Counted from the stretch's first letter, positions 36,858 through 46,707 are shown. The stretch is DNA of 64,000 nt from Chthonomonadales bacterium (GCA_027459625.1 DAIDHP010000016.1:1-64000); one strand, 5' to 3'. The notes: a model not told the origin generated them from the letters alone. Numbers and translations: made by a program.

Positions 36858-37049
36858 CCCCTTTCCATTGTCTCAATGACATATTACATCATTTAATTGC
36901 GGAATGCACGCCAAAGTCATGATGCAAACGCGCAACATGCCACAAAAAAATACGCGCTAACCGCGTGGATTTCATTCCTCGGAACCGATGGTGGCATGAT
37001 GATCAATTTACACAATGCGCGAGGCATTCAACGACACTCACCCAGGGAA

Positions 37050-39839
37050 TCAATGCTCGTAAGCCTCCAACTCGGAAACAAGCGTTTTGCTATCCGTGTA
37101 GTGGGTGGCGTGGGAACCCATGAGAATTTTCATCCATTTTCTATTCGTTTGCCATCCATCGTTAATACGATCAATCACAAACCGTATTGCGGACGCCTCC
37201 GTCGACGGAAATGTCGACATAAACGACCATCCATACGCATTCTTCACGTTTTGAACCATCCTCCATTTTCCGTGCATTAGGATTTGAAACTGATAATCCC
37301 TAGGGGAGGCGTTGACCGCCGGAAGATAGCAGAGTGCGATAATACGGTCGATGCGTTTCGGGGCGGGGAATCGGATATCCAACCAATCCGGGCGTTTGGC
37401 GGAGGGATTCGGAATTGCGCTTTGCCACGCGGTTCTTCCTTGCAAACCGGGGGCGTTCTCCCATAATTGCCACAATCCGTCATTCGCGTAGGACGGGGGA
37501 TGCTTTGCATCGGAGGAGGACGCCGTTGCTACGGCGCCGTGAGAGGCTAAAGCCAAATCCGAGCCAAAGGGATGGTTTAAAATCCTTATCCCGCCACCCG
37601 TCGCCAAATGGATATAGATTGGCTCCCCGGAAATTTTCACGAAGTATACGGCATGAGAGGCTACGGTCACATGCACAGGCTCTCCCATCATGTTATATGC
37701 ACCTTCGAACTTGGGGATTCTCAATTTTAAAGTGTAAGGGAAATCGAATGTCCAGGCGACAACCACATCCCCCGCACCTCCGTCAAATCGGGATAAAAAT
37801 ACCCCCTTGTACAATCTCGGGGGAACATCCCCGACATAATGGCGTCCGTTCAGTTGCTCCGCCAGAAAACGAAGCGCGGCGCCGGACAGAGTGAGAGAGT
37901 GTTCGTCACCCGCCTCGCCTCCGCCGGAAAGGTACCAATCCTCAAAACCATTCCATTGCGGGTAGAAATAGTATTGGTGATACGGAGATATCCCAAGCCT
38001 CGCTCCCTGCATAAATTGTCGAACGGTGTATCGAGCCGACTGAATTTTGGGGGAGTTCTCCCACTCATATCCCTGTTCAGTCTGCCATATCTCTTTTGCT
38101 CCATCCCCGTTTGCATTCATCCAGCTTCGCAATTCCCTAATCATTGTCGTGTTGCCGAACTGAGACCAGCTTTCGCCGGGGCCAGGATAGGTGTGAGTGG
38201 ATACGGCGTCCAGCCATTTATTCGCCTTCTCCTTGTATATCACTTGCATGAACTGCAGAGTCTCCTTCACCCCTACGCAAGCGGGCCCCATCACAATGCA
38301 GGAGGGATCGGCTCGATGTGCGCCCTTGGAAAAAGGTATCAGGGCTTGATTGATATAGTTTTGAGGGGAATAGGAAAAATTAGGCTCGTTTTCGACCTCC
38401 CAATCATGGCACAGGGAATGGTACCGGGTTACGAGCGCATACGCCATCGCTTCGTAGTTGGCGGGTGTGGCGTAGGATGGACGGGAATTCGCCTGGAAGA
38501 AATAGGGGATGCCGTATCTCTCACTTTGGCTTGATGCATGGGAGAATAGCGTATCCAAATCGCTGACATGCATCCAGATGGCGGGAGATGTCCCAGTAAC
38601 AGGCTGCCAATGAGGCGCTTTTTGTGGTTGCGTGGAGAAATAATCGCCGATATTGTGGCTTTCCCGCACGGCTCCAATTCCGATCATCGCCATCACATCA
38701 TAATCATCCAGGGAGCCATTTTTCAAGTCATCCAAACGATTCACCATTCCAGTCACGCGATGGATTAATGTGCATCTTGTGAGGAAGTCGCTGCGAAGCA
38801 TTCGCCCTTTGGGATCTGACAAACTGAAAAGCAGGCTGTAATAGCCGGAATCCGGGAGACGCATGAAGATGGGTCGGATGATATCCATGTCAGGTTTCAA
38901 ACTTGCGAGGGAAAGCCGAGCCCCCCCTTTCGCCACCATCCGATCATGATAGTTGAACGCCTTCCAATGCAGTGTCAAGAAATCAATCCCTGTGTTGCGG
39001 AGATACCGGGAGGCTTGAGGCGCGCCTAAATCGATATCCCACTTACATGGAAAGTTGGAATAGTAAAGCCCCGCTGTCTCCGTGGCGCGTGGAACGAATG
39101 GCAAAGCGGGGAGTTTTGCGGGAAAGGGTGATTTCCGGAAGATGAAATGAATGGAGAAGGGCTTATTGGCGTCCAACAGAGGTCTTCCCCAGTGATAGTT
39201 TTGAATTGACCCCGCCGATTCGTAATTGAACGGAGCACCCCAAGCCACAGTGTACGCCTTCATGGAGAATCCGGGGAACAGGAACCGCACCATTTGGTTG
39301 CTTGAGGAGGATATGGCGGGCACGCCTCGTATCTCCCCGTTTCGCACAAATGATGTCGCCTCGCCTCCTTTTGTCAGTCCCTTGTAATTCAGAAGTTCCA
39401 CCCCAAGCAGAGCTTTTGAGGCGTGAAAGGAGAATTCGGCGTACCCTCCGCCTTTCCAAGTTGACACGATTGTCATTCCGGAAGGAAGCAATTGGTAGTC
39501 GATCGTGGCGTTTTCCTTTCCGTTAGCCAGGCTGATCAGCAATCCTTCGGGCTCCTTCACAACCCCGGTCTCCGTCAGCTTCGCCTGAGGCTGATAGGAA
39601 AATGGTTCTCCAACCGTCTCCTCCCCTTTGTATTTCAGGGAATCGAGATAACCCTCGGAGTTGATGTGAACTGATATTCCATACCCATTAATGCTCCATC
39701 CGTTGGAGGAGGATTGGGATATGGGCGAACCGCTAGATTGCGCACACGCGGATGAGGAGAGCCAGATCGTGAGTAGGAGGCAATGGGTAAGGATAATGCA
39801 AGTACGTAAGGAGGTGTTTTTCATGATCATATGACCCAT
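37050..39839 (-). CDS. Secreted GH39-like glycosidase with C-terminal discoidin domain
   Basis: This protein of up to 929 residues has a signal peptide ending SACAQ. Starts at 39839, 39830 and 39824 are all possible; none has a clear ribosome site. Residues 45-250 form a beta-sandwich. A clan GH-A TIM barrel follows at about 400-690, with the acid/base Glu in WEVENEPNF (about residue 485) and the nucleophile Glu in IWQTEQGYEW (about 588). A small beta domain then leads to an F5/8 type C (CBM32-like) domain at about 765-925 (ASSSDAKHPPSYANDG and WLDIRFPAPKRIDRIIAL). The active-site pattern is closest to GH39 or related families. It should cleave a plant or microbial polysaccharide outside the cell. 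Confidence 0.78.
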   Translation of the reverse strand: MGHMIMKNTSLRTCIILTHCLLLTIWLSSSACAQSSGSPISQSSSNGWSINGYGISVHINSEGYLDSLKYKGEETVGEPFSYQPQAKLTETGVVKEPEGLLISLANGKENATIDYQLLPSGMTIVSTWKGGGYAEFSFHASKALLGVELLNYKGLTKGGEATSFVRNGEIRGVPAISSSSNQMVRFLFPGFSMKAYTVAWGAPFNYESAGSIQNYHWGRPLLDANKPFSIHFIFRKSPFPAKLPALPFVPRATETAGLYYSNFPCKWDIDLGAPQASRYLRNTGIDFLTLHWKAFNYHDRMVAKGGARLSLASLKPDMDIIRPIFMRLPDSGYYSLLFSLSDPKGRMLRSDFLTRCTLIHRVTGMVNRLDDLKNGSLDDYDVMAMIGIGAVRESHNIGDYFSTQPQKAPHWQPVTGTSPAIWMHVSDLDTLFSHASSQSERYGIPYFFQANSRPSYATPANYEAMAYALVTRYHSLCHDWEVENEPNFSYSPQNYINQALIPFSKGAHRADPSCIVMGPACVGVKETLQFMQVIYKEKANKWLDAVSTHTYPGPGESWSQFGNTTMIRELRSWMNANGDGAKEIWQTEQGYEWENSPKIQSARYTVRQFMQGARLGISPYHQYYFYPQWNGFEDWYLSGGGEAGDEHSLTLSGAALRFLAEQLNGRHYVGDVPPRLYKGVFLSRFDGGAGDVVVAWTFDFPYTLKLRIPKFEGAYNMMGEPVHVTVASHAVYFVKISGEPIYIHLATGGGIRILNHPFGSDLALASHGAVATASSSDAKHPPSYANDGLWQLWENAPGLQGRTAWQSAIPNPSAKRPDWLDIRFPAPKRIDRIIALCYLPAVNASPRDYQFQILMHGKWRMVQNVKNAYGWSFMSTFPSTEASAIRFVIDRINDGWQTNRKWMKILMGSHATHYTDSKTLVSELEAYEH

Positions 39840-40069
39840 TCACACAGGATTGAGTTGGAACAAAGTATACTGCAACTGAAGCATAATTCTCAAGCTGCCG
39901 TCAAGTGCCATCAACATCCTGGCGCGAACGTCATAAGCGAAGGAATGAAGGTAATATCATGTCGATGTGTGATATATATTTTTGCCATTAATCATTTTGC
40001 GAAATACATGACAGCGGGTTTTCGAATGATACAAGGCATCTCTTGACGGTAAGGGAAAGGATGGTTTCA

Positions 40070-40423
40070 ATGGCTGAATTATTAATCTCAAAATTCGATG
40101 CATCGAGGCTTAGCGAAGCACACGGGGGGACGATTCTGGCGCACGGCGGTCTTCCGGAGCACCCTCAGATGAAATTCGGGTCCGCATGGGGTTGCCTGAA
40201 ACCTGGAATGACTCAGGAAAAGCTCTCAGAGCCAAATATCGCCAAGATATATGTGGCGATACAAGGCGCCGTGAAAATTGTCGCTGATGGGAAGGATTAT
40301 GATCTACGCGCGGGGGAAGCCTGTTTCTTTCCTGCGGGGATCGAACACACCGTGACCCAGATTGGCGAGGAGGATTATGCGGGGTTCGCCATGTGGTGGG
40401 AGGTGAAAGACGATGAGAAGTGA
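40070..40423 (+). CDS. Single-domain cupin protein
   Basis: The ATG at 40070 is chosen with AAGGATGG just upstream; an ATG at 40061 is possible. The 117-residue protein is a small RmlC-like cupin: MKFGSAWGCLKPGM, KIYVAIQGAVKIVADG, then RAGEACFFPAGIEHTV. The first motif lacks the usual HxH, so metal binding is uncertain; Glu and His of the second motif are kept. Its last 11 bases overlap the oxidoreductase gene, so the two are co-expressed, probably in sugar metabolism. Confidence 0.78.
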   Translation: MAELLISKFDASRLSEAHGGTILAHGGLPEHPQMKFGSAWGCLKPGMTQEKLSEPNIAKIYVAIQGAVKIVADGKDYDLRAGEACFFPAGIEHTVTQIGEEDYAGFAMWWEVKDDEK

Positions 40424-41414
40424 TAGAATCCGCATGGGACTGATCGGATGCGGGGGCATCAGCCGCGCTCATAGGGACGGGTATCTCGCTTTGTCGGATC
40501 AAGTGCAAGTGGCGGCAACATGCGACACGCAGCTGGAACTGGCTGAAGAGCGGCGCATCGAACTTGAAGCGGACCGCGCATATCGGGATTATCGGGACAT
40601 CCTGGATCGTAAGGATATCGACGCGGTGGACATCATGTTGCCACATGACCTTCACAAGGAGGTGACGATTGCAGCTGCGCAAGCCGGCAAGCATATTCTT
40701 TGCGAGAAGCCCATCGCCAGCGACGAGACATCGGCACGTGAAATGATCGAGGCGGCGAACAACGCAGGCGTTTTGCTGATGATAGCCTACTGTGAGCGTT
40801 ACGGCAACGCTCATCAGGAGATGAAGAGGCTGGTGGAATCCGGAGCGGTCGGGGATCCATTTCTGTTGCGTATCGACCATAGCCAATGGGTGCATATGCC
40901 TGCAGGACACTGGATCAATGACCCATCCAAGTTGGGCGGCGGAGTGGTCGCGGGATCGGGAACGCATCGTTTGGATCTGTTGCGCTGGTTCGGTGGCGAA
41001 GTGCGTCGCGTGGCGGCGCGTTTTCTTCACACCGGTTTGACTCCTCTTGGCGGAGAGGATACTGCAGTCATCTCCGTTGAATTCGCCGGCGGCGCCATTG
41101 GAGAGATGGTTTGCACCTGGTCCGCCCAACGCGCGCCATGGTATGAAACGCTAATGGTGCATGGCTCCCGAGGCGTGGTGCACAATCTGGATGGAGTGAA
41201 AATAAGCCGTAATGGAGGCGATTTTGAGGGAGTAAGCTTATCTCATGACGATCCTTACGGGTTCAGAGAGGAGATTCGCCATTTTCTATCCTGCGTTCGC
41301 AGCGGCGAAACTCCTCTCACAAACGGCAACGAAGCGCTCAAGACACTCCGGCTCGTGAACAAGGTTTACGAAGCCGCCAATTCCGAATGTTGGATTGAGG
41401 TTACAAACGAATAA
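40413..41414 (+). CDS. Gfo/Idh/MocA family oxidoreductase
   Basis: This 333-residue NAD(P)-dependent dehydrogenase has the Rossmann motif GLIGCGGISRAHRDGY at the N-terminus and the CEKPIA segment with the conserved Lys. The C-terminal domain has GGGVVAGSGTHRLDLLRWF, whose His is the usual catalytic residue. It oxidises or reduces a cyclic polyol or sugar. It overlaps the upstream cupin gene by 11 bases. A short hairpin (CGGGA and TCCCG) followed by TATTTT at 41418-41440 may end the transcript. Confidence 0.88.
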   Translation: MRSDRIRMGLIGCGGISRAHRDGYLALSDQVQVAATCDTQLELAEERRIELEADRAYRDYRDILDRKDIDAVDIMLPHDLHKEVTIAAAQAGKHILCEKPIASDETSAREMIEAANNAGVLLMIAYCERYGNAHQEMKRLVESGAVGDPFLLRIDHSQWVHMPAGHWINDPSKLGGGVVAGSGTHRLDLLRWFGGEVRRVAARFLHTGLTPLGGEDTAVISVEFAGGAIGEMVCTWSAQRAPWYETLMVHGSRGVVHNLDGVKISRNGGDFEGVSLSHDDPYGFREEIRHFLSCVRSGETPLTNGNEALKTLRLVNKVYEAANSECWIEVTNE

Positions 41415-41574
41415 AGTCGGGACATAGGTTCCCGTATTTTCGGGAGGTATGCTCCAATGCACCGGGAATCGATGTTATCCAAAATCTTGACGCCCTGTTT
41501 CGATATCGGTTATTGTAATTCTCCCATTACCGAACCACACGTTATCCGCCAATATACACAGCGAAGCCTTCGGA

Positions 41575-43221
41575 TCATCCGACACCCAACGCTTGGTTGA
41601 CAATGACCTGTGCCTCCTCGAAGATGCGTTTCAAATGCTCCTCGCCCTTGAAGCTCTCCCCGTATATCTTGTAAATATCCTCGGTGCCGGAGGGTCGGGC
41701 GGCGAACCATCCGCTTTCGGTGGTCACTTTCAAACCACCGATCGGTGCGTCGTTTCCCGGAGCGTTAGAGAGAATCCCCGTGATTCGCTCTCCCGCAAGC
41801 TCCTTGGAATACACTTGGGATGGGGAGAGTTTCGATAGTTTCGCCTTCAACTCCGTATTGGCTGGAGCCTCCAAACGATCATACACCGGAGCGCCGAACT
41901 CATTGGTCAGGTCTTCGTAAAGCTCACCAGGATCACGTCCTGTTTTGGAGGTGATCTCCGCCGAAAGCAAGGCGAGTATAATCCCATCCTTGTCGGTGGT
42001 CCATACGGAACCGTCTTTTCTGAGGAACGCCGCCCCCGCACTCTCCTCCCCGCCAAATCCAAGAAATCCATCGAACAGCCCATCCACGAACCATTTGAAC
42101 CCCACTGGAACCTCGTATAGTTTTCTGCCGATTTTCACGCAAACGCGATCTATCATCTGACTACTAACGAGTGTTTTGCCGACCGCCGCGGTCTTCGACC
42201 ATCCCGGGCGATTGCCGAAGAGATATTGAATCGCCACGGCGAGATAGTGATTGGGCGGCATCAAACCCGCGCTTTTCGCGACGATCCCATGGCGATCATG
42301 ATCCGTATCGCAAGCGAAAGCGATACGATAACGATCCTTGAGGTTGATCAGACTGCTCATGGCGTAAGGGGAGGATGGATCCATGCGTATTTTGCCATCC
42401 CAATCCACGGTCATGAAGCGAAATGTGGGATCCACCTCCTGATTAACAATCTTCAGATTTAAACGATAGCGATCCGCGATTGGACCCCAGTAATGCACCC
42501 CCGCGCCGCCCAGCGGATCCACCCCGAGGGCGATATTCGCACCTTTGATGACATCCATGTCAATTACATTTTCCAGATCGGGCACATAGGCTTGTATATA
42601 GTCATGGATATGCGTCGTCGAGGCGCTCACCGCTTTGGCGTATGCAAAACGGCGCACTCCGCTGAGATCGCCTTCAATGATTTCATTCGCTCTATGTTCA
42701 ATCCAATCGGTGGTGGATTTCTCCGCAGGACCGCCCGAAGGAGGGTTGTATTTGAACCCCCCGTCGCAAGGGGGATTATGTGAAGGAGTGATGACGATTC
42801 CATCCGCTAATCCGCTCTTCCGTCCTCGATTATAGGTTAATATTGCGTGAGATATGGCGGGTGTCGGCGTATATTCCCCGGCGGGCGCTATCATCACCTC
42901 CACTCCGTTCGCCGCCAGAGTCTCCAATGCGGTGGCGTGCGCCGGCGTGGAAAGCGCGTGCGTATCCATACCGAGGTATAAAGGTCCGGTAATGTCCTGA
43001 GCCTTTCTATACTCGCAAATCGCCTGGGTGATGGCGAGAATATGAGCCTCGTTGAAGGATCTGTTAAATGAGGATCCCCGATGCCCCGAAGTGCCGAAAG
43101 CCACTCGTTGCTCCAAGATGAGGGGATCCGGAGACTCGCAGTAATACGCCGTCAACAATGCCGGTACGTCCACCAATATCGAATGAGGTGCGGGTTTACC
43201 CGCCAATGGGTTGATATCCAT
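41575..43221 (-). CDS. pgm: Phosphoglucomutase (alpha-D-glucose phosphate-specific)
   Basis: The ATG at 43221 (MDINPLAGKPAP) fits the family; a start 33 bases upstream is weaker. The 548-residue length matches E. coli Pgm (546). Motifs are FGTSGHRGSS, the phosphoserine loop TPSHNPPCDG, the magnesium loop CDTDHDRHG, the sugar-binding FGGEESAGAAF and the phosphate-binding RPSGTEDIYKIYGE. It interconverts glucose 1-phosphate and glucose 6-phosphate in the cytoplasm. It lies alone between two convergent or divergent neighbours and links polysaccharide building with glycolysis. Confidence 0.93.
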   Translation of the reverse strand: MDINPLAGKPAPHSILVDVPALLTAYYCESPDPLILEQRVAFGTSGHRGSSFNRSFNEAHILAITQAICEYRKAQDITGPLYLGMDTHALSTPAHATALETLAANGVEVMIAPAGEYTPTPAISHAILTYNRGRKSGLADGIVITPSHNPPCDGGFKYNPPSGGPAEKSTTDWIEHRANEIIEGDLSGVRRFAYAKAVSASTTHIHDYIQAYVPDLENVIDMDVIKGANIALGVDPLGGAGVHYWGPIADRYRLNLKIVNQEVDPTFRFMTVDWDGKIRMDPSSPYAMSSLINLKDRYRIAFACDTDHDRHGIVAKSAGLMPPNHYLAVAIQYLFGNRPGWSKTAAVGKTLVSSQMIDRVCVKIGRKLYEVPVGFKWFVDGLFDGFLGFGGEESAGAAFLRKDGSVWTTDKDGIILALLSAEITSKTGRDPGELYEDLTNEFGAPVYDRLEAPANTELKAKLSKLSPSQVYSKELAGERITGILSNAPGNDAPIGGLKVTTESGWFAARPSGTEDIYKIYGESFKGEEHLKRIFEEAQVIVNQALGVG

Positions 43222-43793
43222 AATGCATTTTCCTATCCTGGATGACGCGGTCAAATATCCTCGGCAAATGCAAAAACCATGAAATCAGGCAAAATGAGAA
43301 TATCCCGTGTTTAATGAAACATCTGAAAGCGACTTTTGAATCACCCGATCTTACACAATCCTTTCGCCCTTTTCAAGATTTCGAGCACGGCTTTGGGTGT
43401 GTGAATCATAATCCGCCTCAAACACATTTAAGGTGAATACCACACAATACTCCAAGCGCTGTATAATCCTATACGTTCTCATGTGACATTAAGGCGCAGG
43501 AAGCTTCAATTCAAAGACGACATTTGGACTACTGATACGCCACAATGAACAAACACACCCCTCCTTCACGGAACGCCCTCGCGCTCCAGCGACGATACAC
43601 ACGATATTATAGTCGATAACTCCTCCCACCGAACGCTTCCGTTTACCAATAGGGGATATAATACCTATATGAGGTAATTGTAAAAATCGCGTTTCAGGGA
43701 TATCATTAAGCCTAAGGTGCGTTATCAAATCAAATGCGAAATAATACAATTCACCTTTTCATACATATTAATGGACCCGGGATCAAGCAAACG
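43222..43793. other. Intergenic region upstream of chrB-like gene
   Basis: No gene is supported. An 86-codon minus-strand frame at 43489-43749 has no ribosome site or family likeness. The palindromic element copy 2 lies at 43672-43755, close upstream of the ChrB-like gene. Confidence 0.55.
43672..43755. repeat. Palindromic element copy 2 (about 84 bp)
   Basis: The left arm AGGTAATTGTAAAAATCGC (43672-43690) and the right arm GCGAAATAATACAATTCACC (43736-43755) are imperfect inverted repeats and match the arms of the copy at 2233. The total length is also nearly the same. The interior is different in sequence. Confidence 0.55.
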
Positions 43794-43800
43794 AAGGAGG
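43794..43800 (+). promoter_or_regulatory. Ribosome binding site that fixes a TTG start
   Basis: AAGGAGG lies seven bases before TTG at 43808. No ATG or GTG gives a full-length product, so the ChrB-like gene starts with TTG. Confidence 0.7.
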
Positions 43801-43807
43801 AACGGAT

Positions 43808-44242
43808 TTGAAATGGATTACGCGTGAAAACGGCAATGTGGATCGAATCGCATGCCCCTGGCTTATCAAGCGTTTTATCGATCCGGAAGCGGAATTTCTA
43901 TTCGCCCCTAAGGATGTGGTATTAAAGCTTGCCGAGGAGCATGGCGCAATACCGTATGATATCCCCAGTGTTGAACTGGGGCATGTTGAAGGACGATGCT
44001 CCTTCGAAAGTATCATCAGAAAATACGGACTGGAGGATAACCGTGCGTTGGCGGTGCTGGCGGGCATCGTGCATGCGGCGGATGTCCAAGAGGATTTGGA
44101 TTCAGTCCCCGAGGGGAGGGGATTGAAGGCGATAGCGAGCGGTTTCGCCATACTATTCGGAAAAAACGATCAACAAAAGATTGAACTCGAAACTCCGATG
44201 TACGATGCACTATATGCATGGTGTGAAAAGAATTTAATGTGA
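43808..44242 (+). CDS. ChrB-like chromate resistance domain protein
   Basis: This 144-residue protein is the C-terminal type ChrB domain: KWITRENGNVDRIACPWLI, KRFIDPEAEFLFAP, VELGHVEGRCSFESII and GLEDNRALAVLAGIVHAAD. In proteobacteria ChrB senses chromate or helps its resistance. The N-terminal regulatory half of long ChrB proteins is absent. No chrA chromate pump is adjacent; instead an MFS transporter follows 96 bases downstream on the same strand. A role in oxyanion or metal handling is an inference. Confidence 0.82.
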   Translation: MKWITRENGNVDRIACPWLIKRFIDPEAEFLFAPKDVVLKLAEEHGAIPYDIPSVELGHVEGRCSFESIIRKYGLEDNRALAVLAGIVHAADVQEDLDSVPEGRGLKAIASGFAILFGKNDQQKIELETPMYDALYAWCEKNLM

Positions 44243-44338
44243 ATGTGAAATCAAGCATATATTCCCCGCCGGCGTACGAGCACGGAGTGAGTTCGCTGGA
44301 GCGATAATGCAAACACCCAAAAGGAAGACCCCTAAAAA

Positions 44339-45598
44339 ATGACTTCAAACTCATCAGGATCGCAAATATTACGTTCCCTCTCCAGAGACGGACGTCTCTT
44401 ATTCACCACCAGAATCTTACGGCTCTTCGCCTATGGATTCCTATCGGTCATTTTGGCTCTCTATCTCGCTCAAGTGGGGCTGTCACTAAAAAGCATTGGG
44501 TTGTTGTTAACGCTCACCTTGGTGGGTGATATGGTGATCTCTTTGTGGATCACCACCCATGCGGACCGCATCGGCAGGCGAAAAATGCTCATACTCGGAG
44601 CGATGTTGATGCTCTTCGCCGGGGTGGTTTTCGCGTTCACCAATAATTTCATCTTGCTAGTCGCCGCTGCAATGATCGGTGTGATTAGCCCGAGCGGCAA
44701 TGAGATAGGGCCGTTCCTTTCCGTGGAGCAGGCGTCGCTCACCCAAACCTCGCCCGGAGAGAAAAGAACGCACATATTCGCTTGGTATAACATGGTTGGC
44801 TCTTTCTCCACCGCCACCGGAGCTCTTATCGGAGGATGGTTGGCGCATTTTCTGCAACGTTCGGGGATGTCCGTTCTTAGGAGTTACCAAGTGGATGTGA
44901 TCATCTACTCCGGCATCGGATTGCTGCTTGCGTTCATTTTCTCCATGCTCTCCCCCGCAGTGGAGGCGAAAAACACAGTCAAGCCTGAGCCATCCGTCGA
45001 CACCCCTAAAACCCAGTTCGGCTTGCATCGTTCCAAGGGGATCGTGGTGAAATTGTCGGCGCTTTTCGCACTGGATGCATTCGGCGGAGGGTTTGTGATT
45101 CAAAGTTTCGTGGCATATTGGTTCTTTAAGCGCTATGGAGTTAATCCCGCGATCCTTGGAAGCATCTTTTTCGGCGCAAATGTGTTGGCGGGAATATCCG
45201 CCTTGGCAGCGGCGCACGTGGCGGAGAAGATCGGACTGATCAACACCATGGTTTTCACTCACATCCCTTCAAATATCCTGCTGATTCTGGTGCCGATCAT
45301 GCCAAATTTGCCTCTCGCCATCACCATGCTTCTTTTACGGTTCAGCATCTCTCAAATGGATGTGCCCACGCGGCAATCCTACACGATGGCGGTAGTGGAG
45401 CCGGACGAACGTTCCGCCGCGTCCGGTGTCACGGCTGTGGCCCGTTCGGTAGGCGCCGCCATATCCCCCGTCATCGCGGGGCCATTGCTGGCGAGCGCCA
45501 CTCTTTTAAGTGTGCCGTTTTTCCTATCGGGAGGGCTGAAGATCATCTACGACCTGCTCCTCTACCGAAGCTTTAAAGCGACGCAGCACCTGAAGTAA
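44339..45598 (+). CDS. Major facilitator superfamily transporter
   Basis: This 419-residue protein has about 12 membrane helices. The loop 2-3 signature reads THADRIGRRKMLILG, and MAVVEPDERSAASGVTAVAR is like the loop 10-11 segment of MFS drug and metabolite exporters. A hydrophilic middle loop (EAKNTVKPEPSVDTPKTQ) separates the two halves. AAAGGAAGA precedes the ATG. It follows a ChrB-like gene, so it may take the place of ChrA, but this link rests on position only. Confidence 0.85.
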   Translation: MTSNSSGSQILRSLSRDGRLLFTTRILRLFAYGFLSVILALYLAQVGLSLKSIGLLLTLTLVGDMVISLWITTHADRIGRRKMLILGAMLMLFAGVVFAFTNNFILLVAAAMIGVISPSGNEIGPFLSVEQASLTQTSPGEKRTHIFAWYNMVGSFSTATGALIGGWLAHFLQRSGMSVLRSYQVDVIIYSGIGLLLAFIFSMLSPAVEAKNTVKPEPSVDTPKTQFGLHRSKGIVVKLSALFALDAFGGGFVIQSFVAYWFFKRYGVNPAILGSIFFGANVLAGISALAAAHVAEKIGLINTMVFTHIPSNILLILVPIMPNLPLAITMLLLRFSISQMDVPTRQSYTMAVVEPDERSAASGVTAVARSVGAAISPVIAGPLLASATLLSVPFFLSGGLKIIYDLLLYRSFKATQHLK

Positions 45599-45663
45599 TG
45601 GCGCTGATCGATGTGGCGGTTTGAATCCGAGGGGATTTTTCCGTGAAGCGCTTTCACTTTAAT

Positions 45664-45693
45664 TTGACAACACCCGCATTCCTGGGTTATAAT
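45664..45693 (+). promoter_or_regulatory. Promoter of the tRNA operon
   Basis: TTGACA (45664-45669) and TATAAT (45688-45693), both perfect consensus hexamers, are 18 bases apart. The first tRNA begins 12 bases downstream. Confidence 0.8.
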
Positions 45694-45705
45694 ATCGTCT
45701 GGCTT

Positions 45706-45776
45706 GCGGGAGTAGCTTAATGGTAAAGCTCCTGCCTTCCAAGCAGGTGACGCGAGTTCGATTCTCGTCTCCCGCT
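45706..45776 (+). tRNA. tRNA-Gly (TCC)
   Basis: The acceptor strands GCGGGAG and CTCCCGC pair fully, the D region has AGCTTAATGGTAAAGCT, the anticodon loop is CTTCCAA with anticodon TCC, and the T loop is TTCGATT. The CCA end is not encoded. Confidence 0.95.
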
Positions 45777-45789
45777 CATATCCCCTCAA

Positions 45790-45862
45790 GCCTCCGTAGC
45801 TCAGCGGATAGAGCAGTTGCCTTCTAAGCAATTGGTCACAGGTTCGATTCCTGTCGGGGGCG
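45790..45862 (+). tRNA. tRNA-Arg (TCT)
   Basis: Acceptor arms GCCTCCG and CGGGGGC pair with one G-T pair. The D arm is AGCTCAGCGGATAGAGCA, the anticodon loop CTTCTAA gives anticodon TCT, and the T loop is TTCGATT. CCA is not encoded. Confidence 0.95.
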
Positions 45863-45873
45863 CATACAGTCGT

Positions 45874-45951
45874 GGCGGCTGTAGCTCAGTTGGTTAGAGC
45901 GCCAGGTTGTGGCCCTGGAGGCCGTGGGTTCAAGTCCCGTCAGCCGCCCCA
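45874..45951 (+). tRNA. tRNA-His (GTG)
   Basis: The encoded extra G at position -1 (45874) faces discriminator C73, the identity mark of tRNA-His. Acceptor arms GCGGCTG and CAGCCGC pair, the anticodon loop TTGTGGC gives GTG, and CCA is encoded at 45949-45951, unlike in the two tRNAs before it. A T run (CCTTTTTTG) follows and may end the transcript. Confidence 0.95.
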
Positions 45952-46707
45952 TTCCTTTTTTGTCCCCCGCCATGTATGTTTTTCATATCGCGTCTCCTTT
46001 CGCGTATCGAATTCACCCATGCCTCATCATCCCATCCGCACATATCCATTCCCGATTACTGTTGATTTTGGCGGATAATCAAGAGAGGAATGAAATAATG
46101 CTGAGATCGTATGGAACGAATTGCGCCGTGAATGACATGGGGGCCACTGATTTGCATCCTGAATGAATGGCATGAATATATTGAACCACATCACCGAATT
46201 GCAAAACACATGATTTCCATGAATAGAACGAAACGTGTCTTCATCTCAACCGTATATTTGCGGGGATGAGAATATAACGGGCTTTTGGATAACTTAAAGA
46301 TAGACGGGTGGGTTCCTATCTGATCGAAAACCAATAATAATGAGTCACCACCTCCCAGTATGGCAGGGAATGTTTATAAAAGACAGCTAATTGCGGAAAA
46401 CGTTCGCCATGTGCATCTCAATGCGTATCATGCGTGATCTCAGCCTCGTTATTCCGTGTTTTGCCAATACCTCTCATAATCCGTGAATTTTATAGGCGAT
46501 ATAGAAGCGACTTCACACCCCCCCCCCTCACCCCGAGTTACAGCGTGAACCTTTTTCTTAACATATTCGCTATCACATATGTTATAATGAGAGGAAATAT
46601 CGAATACGATGAAAATGCCGGAATTTGATTGTCGCATTCGTACTTCATAGTCAAATGATATATTCTTCTTTAGCCTGTGGAACTGAATTCAAATCGGTTG
46701 ACTTTTT
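45952..46707. other. Intergenic region upstream of the H-NS-like gene
   Basis: About 750 bases without a supported gene, AT-rich towards the end. It contains a degenerate palindromic element at 46385-46474, a C10-type run near 46518 and one copy (46281-46305) of a short direct repeat, TTTTGGATAAC-TAAAGA, whose second copy is at 47204-47220. Confidence 0.5.
46385..46474. repeat. Degenerate palindromic element, possible copy 4
   Basis: AGCTAATTGCGGAAAACG at the left and GTTTTGCCAATACCTCT at the right are imperfect inverted arms about 90 bases end to end. Both arms recall the AGGTAATTG and CAATTACCT ends of the clearer copies. Confidence 0.3.

Noticed and set aside
43489-43749. 86-codon minus-strand frame
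   Set aside because: No ribosome site, odd composition, and it spans part of a palindromic element.
46434-46628. Small frames on both strands between the tRNAs and the H-NS-like gene
   Set aside because: No start signals, no family likeness, and they cross a C-rich run and a degenerate repeat.
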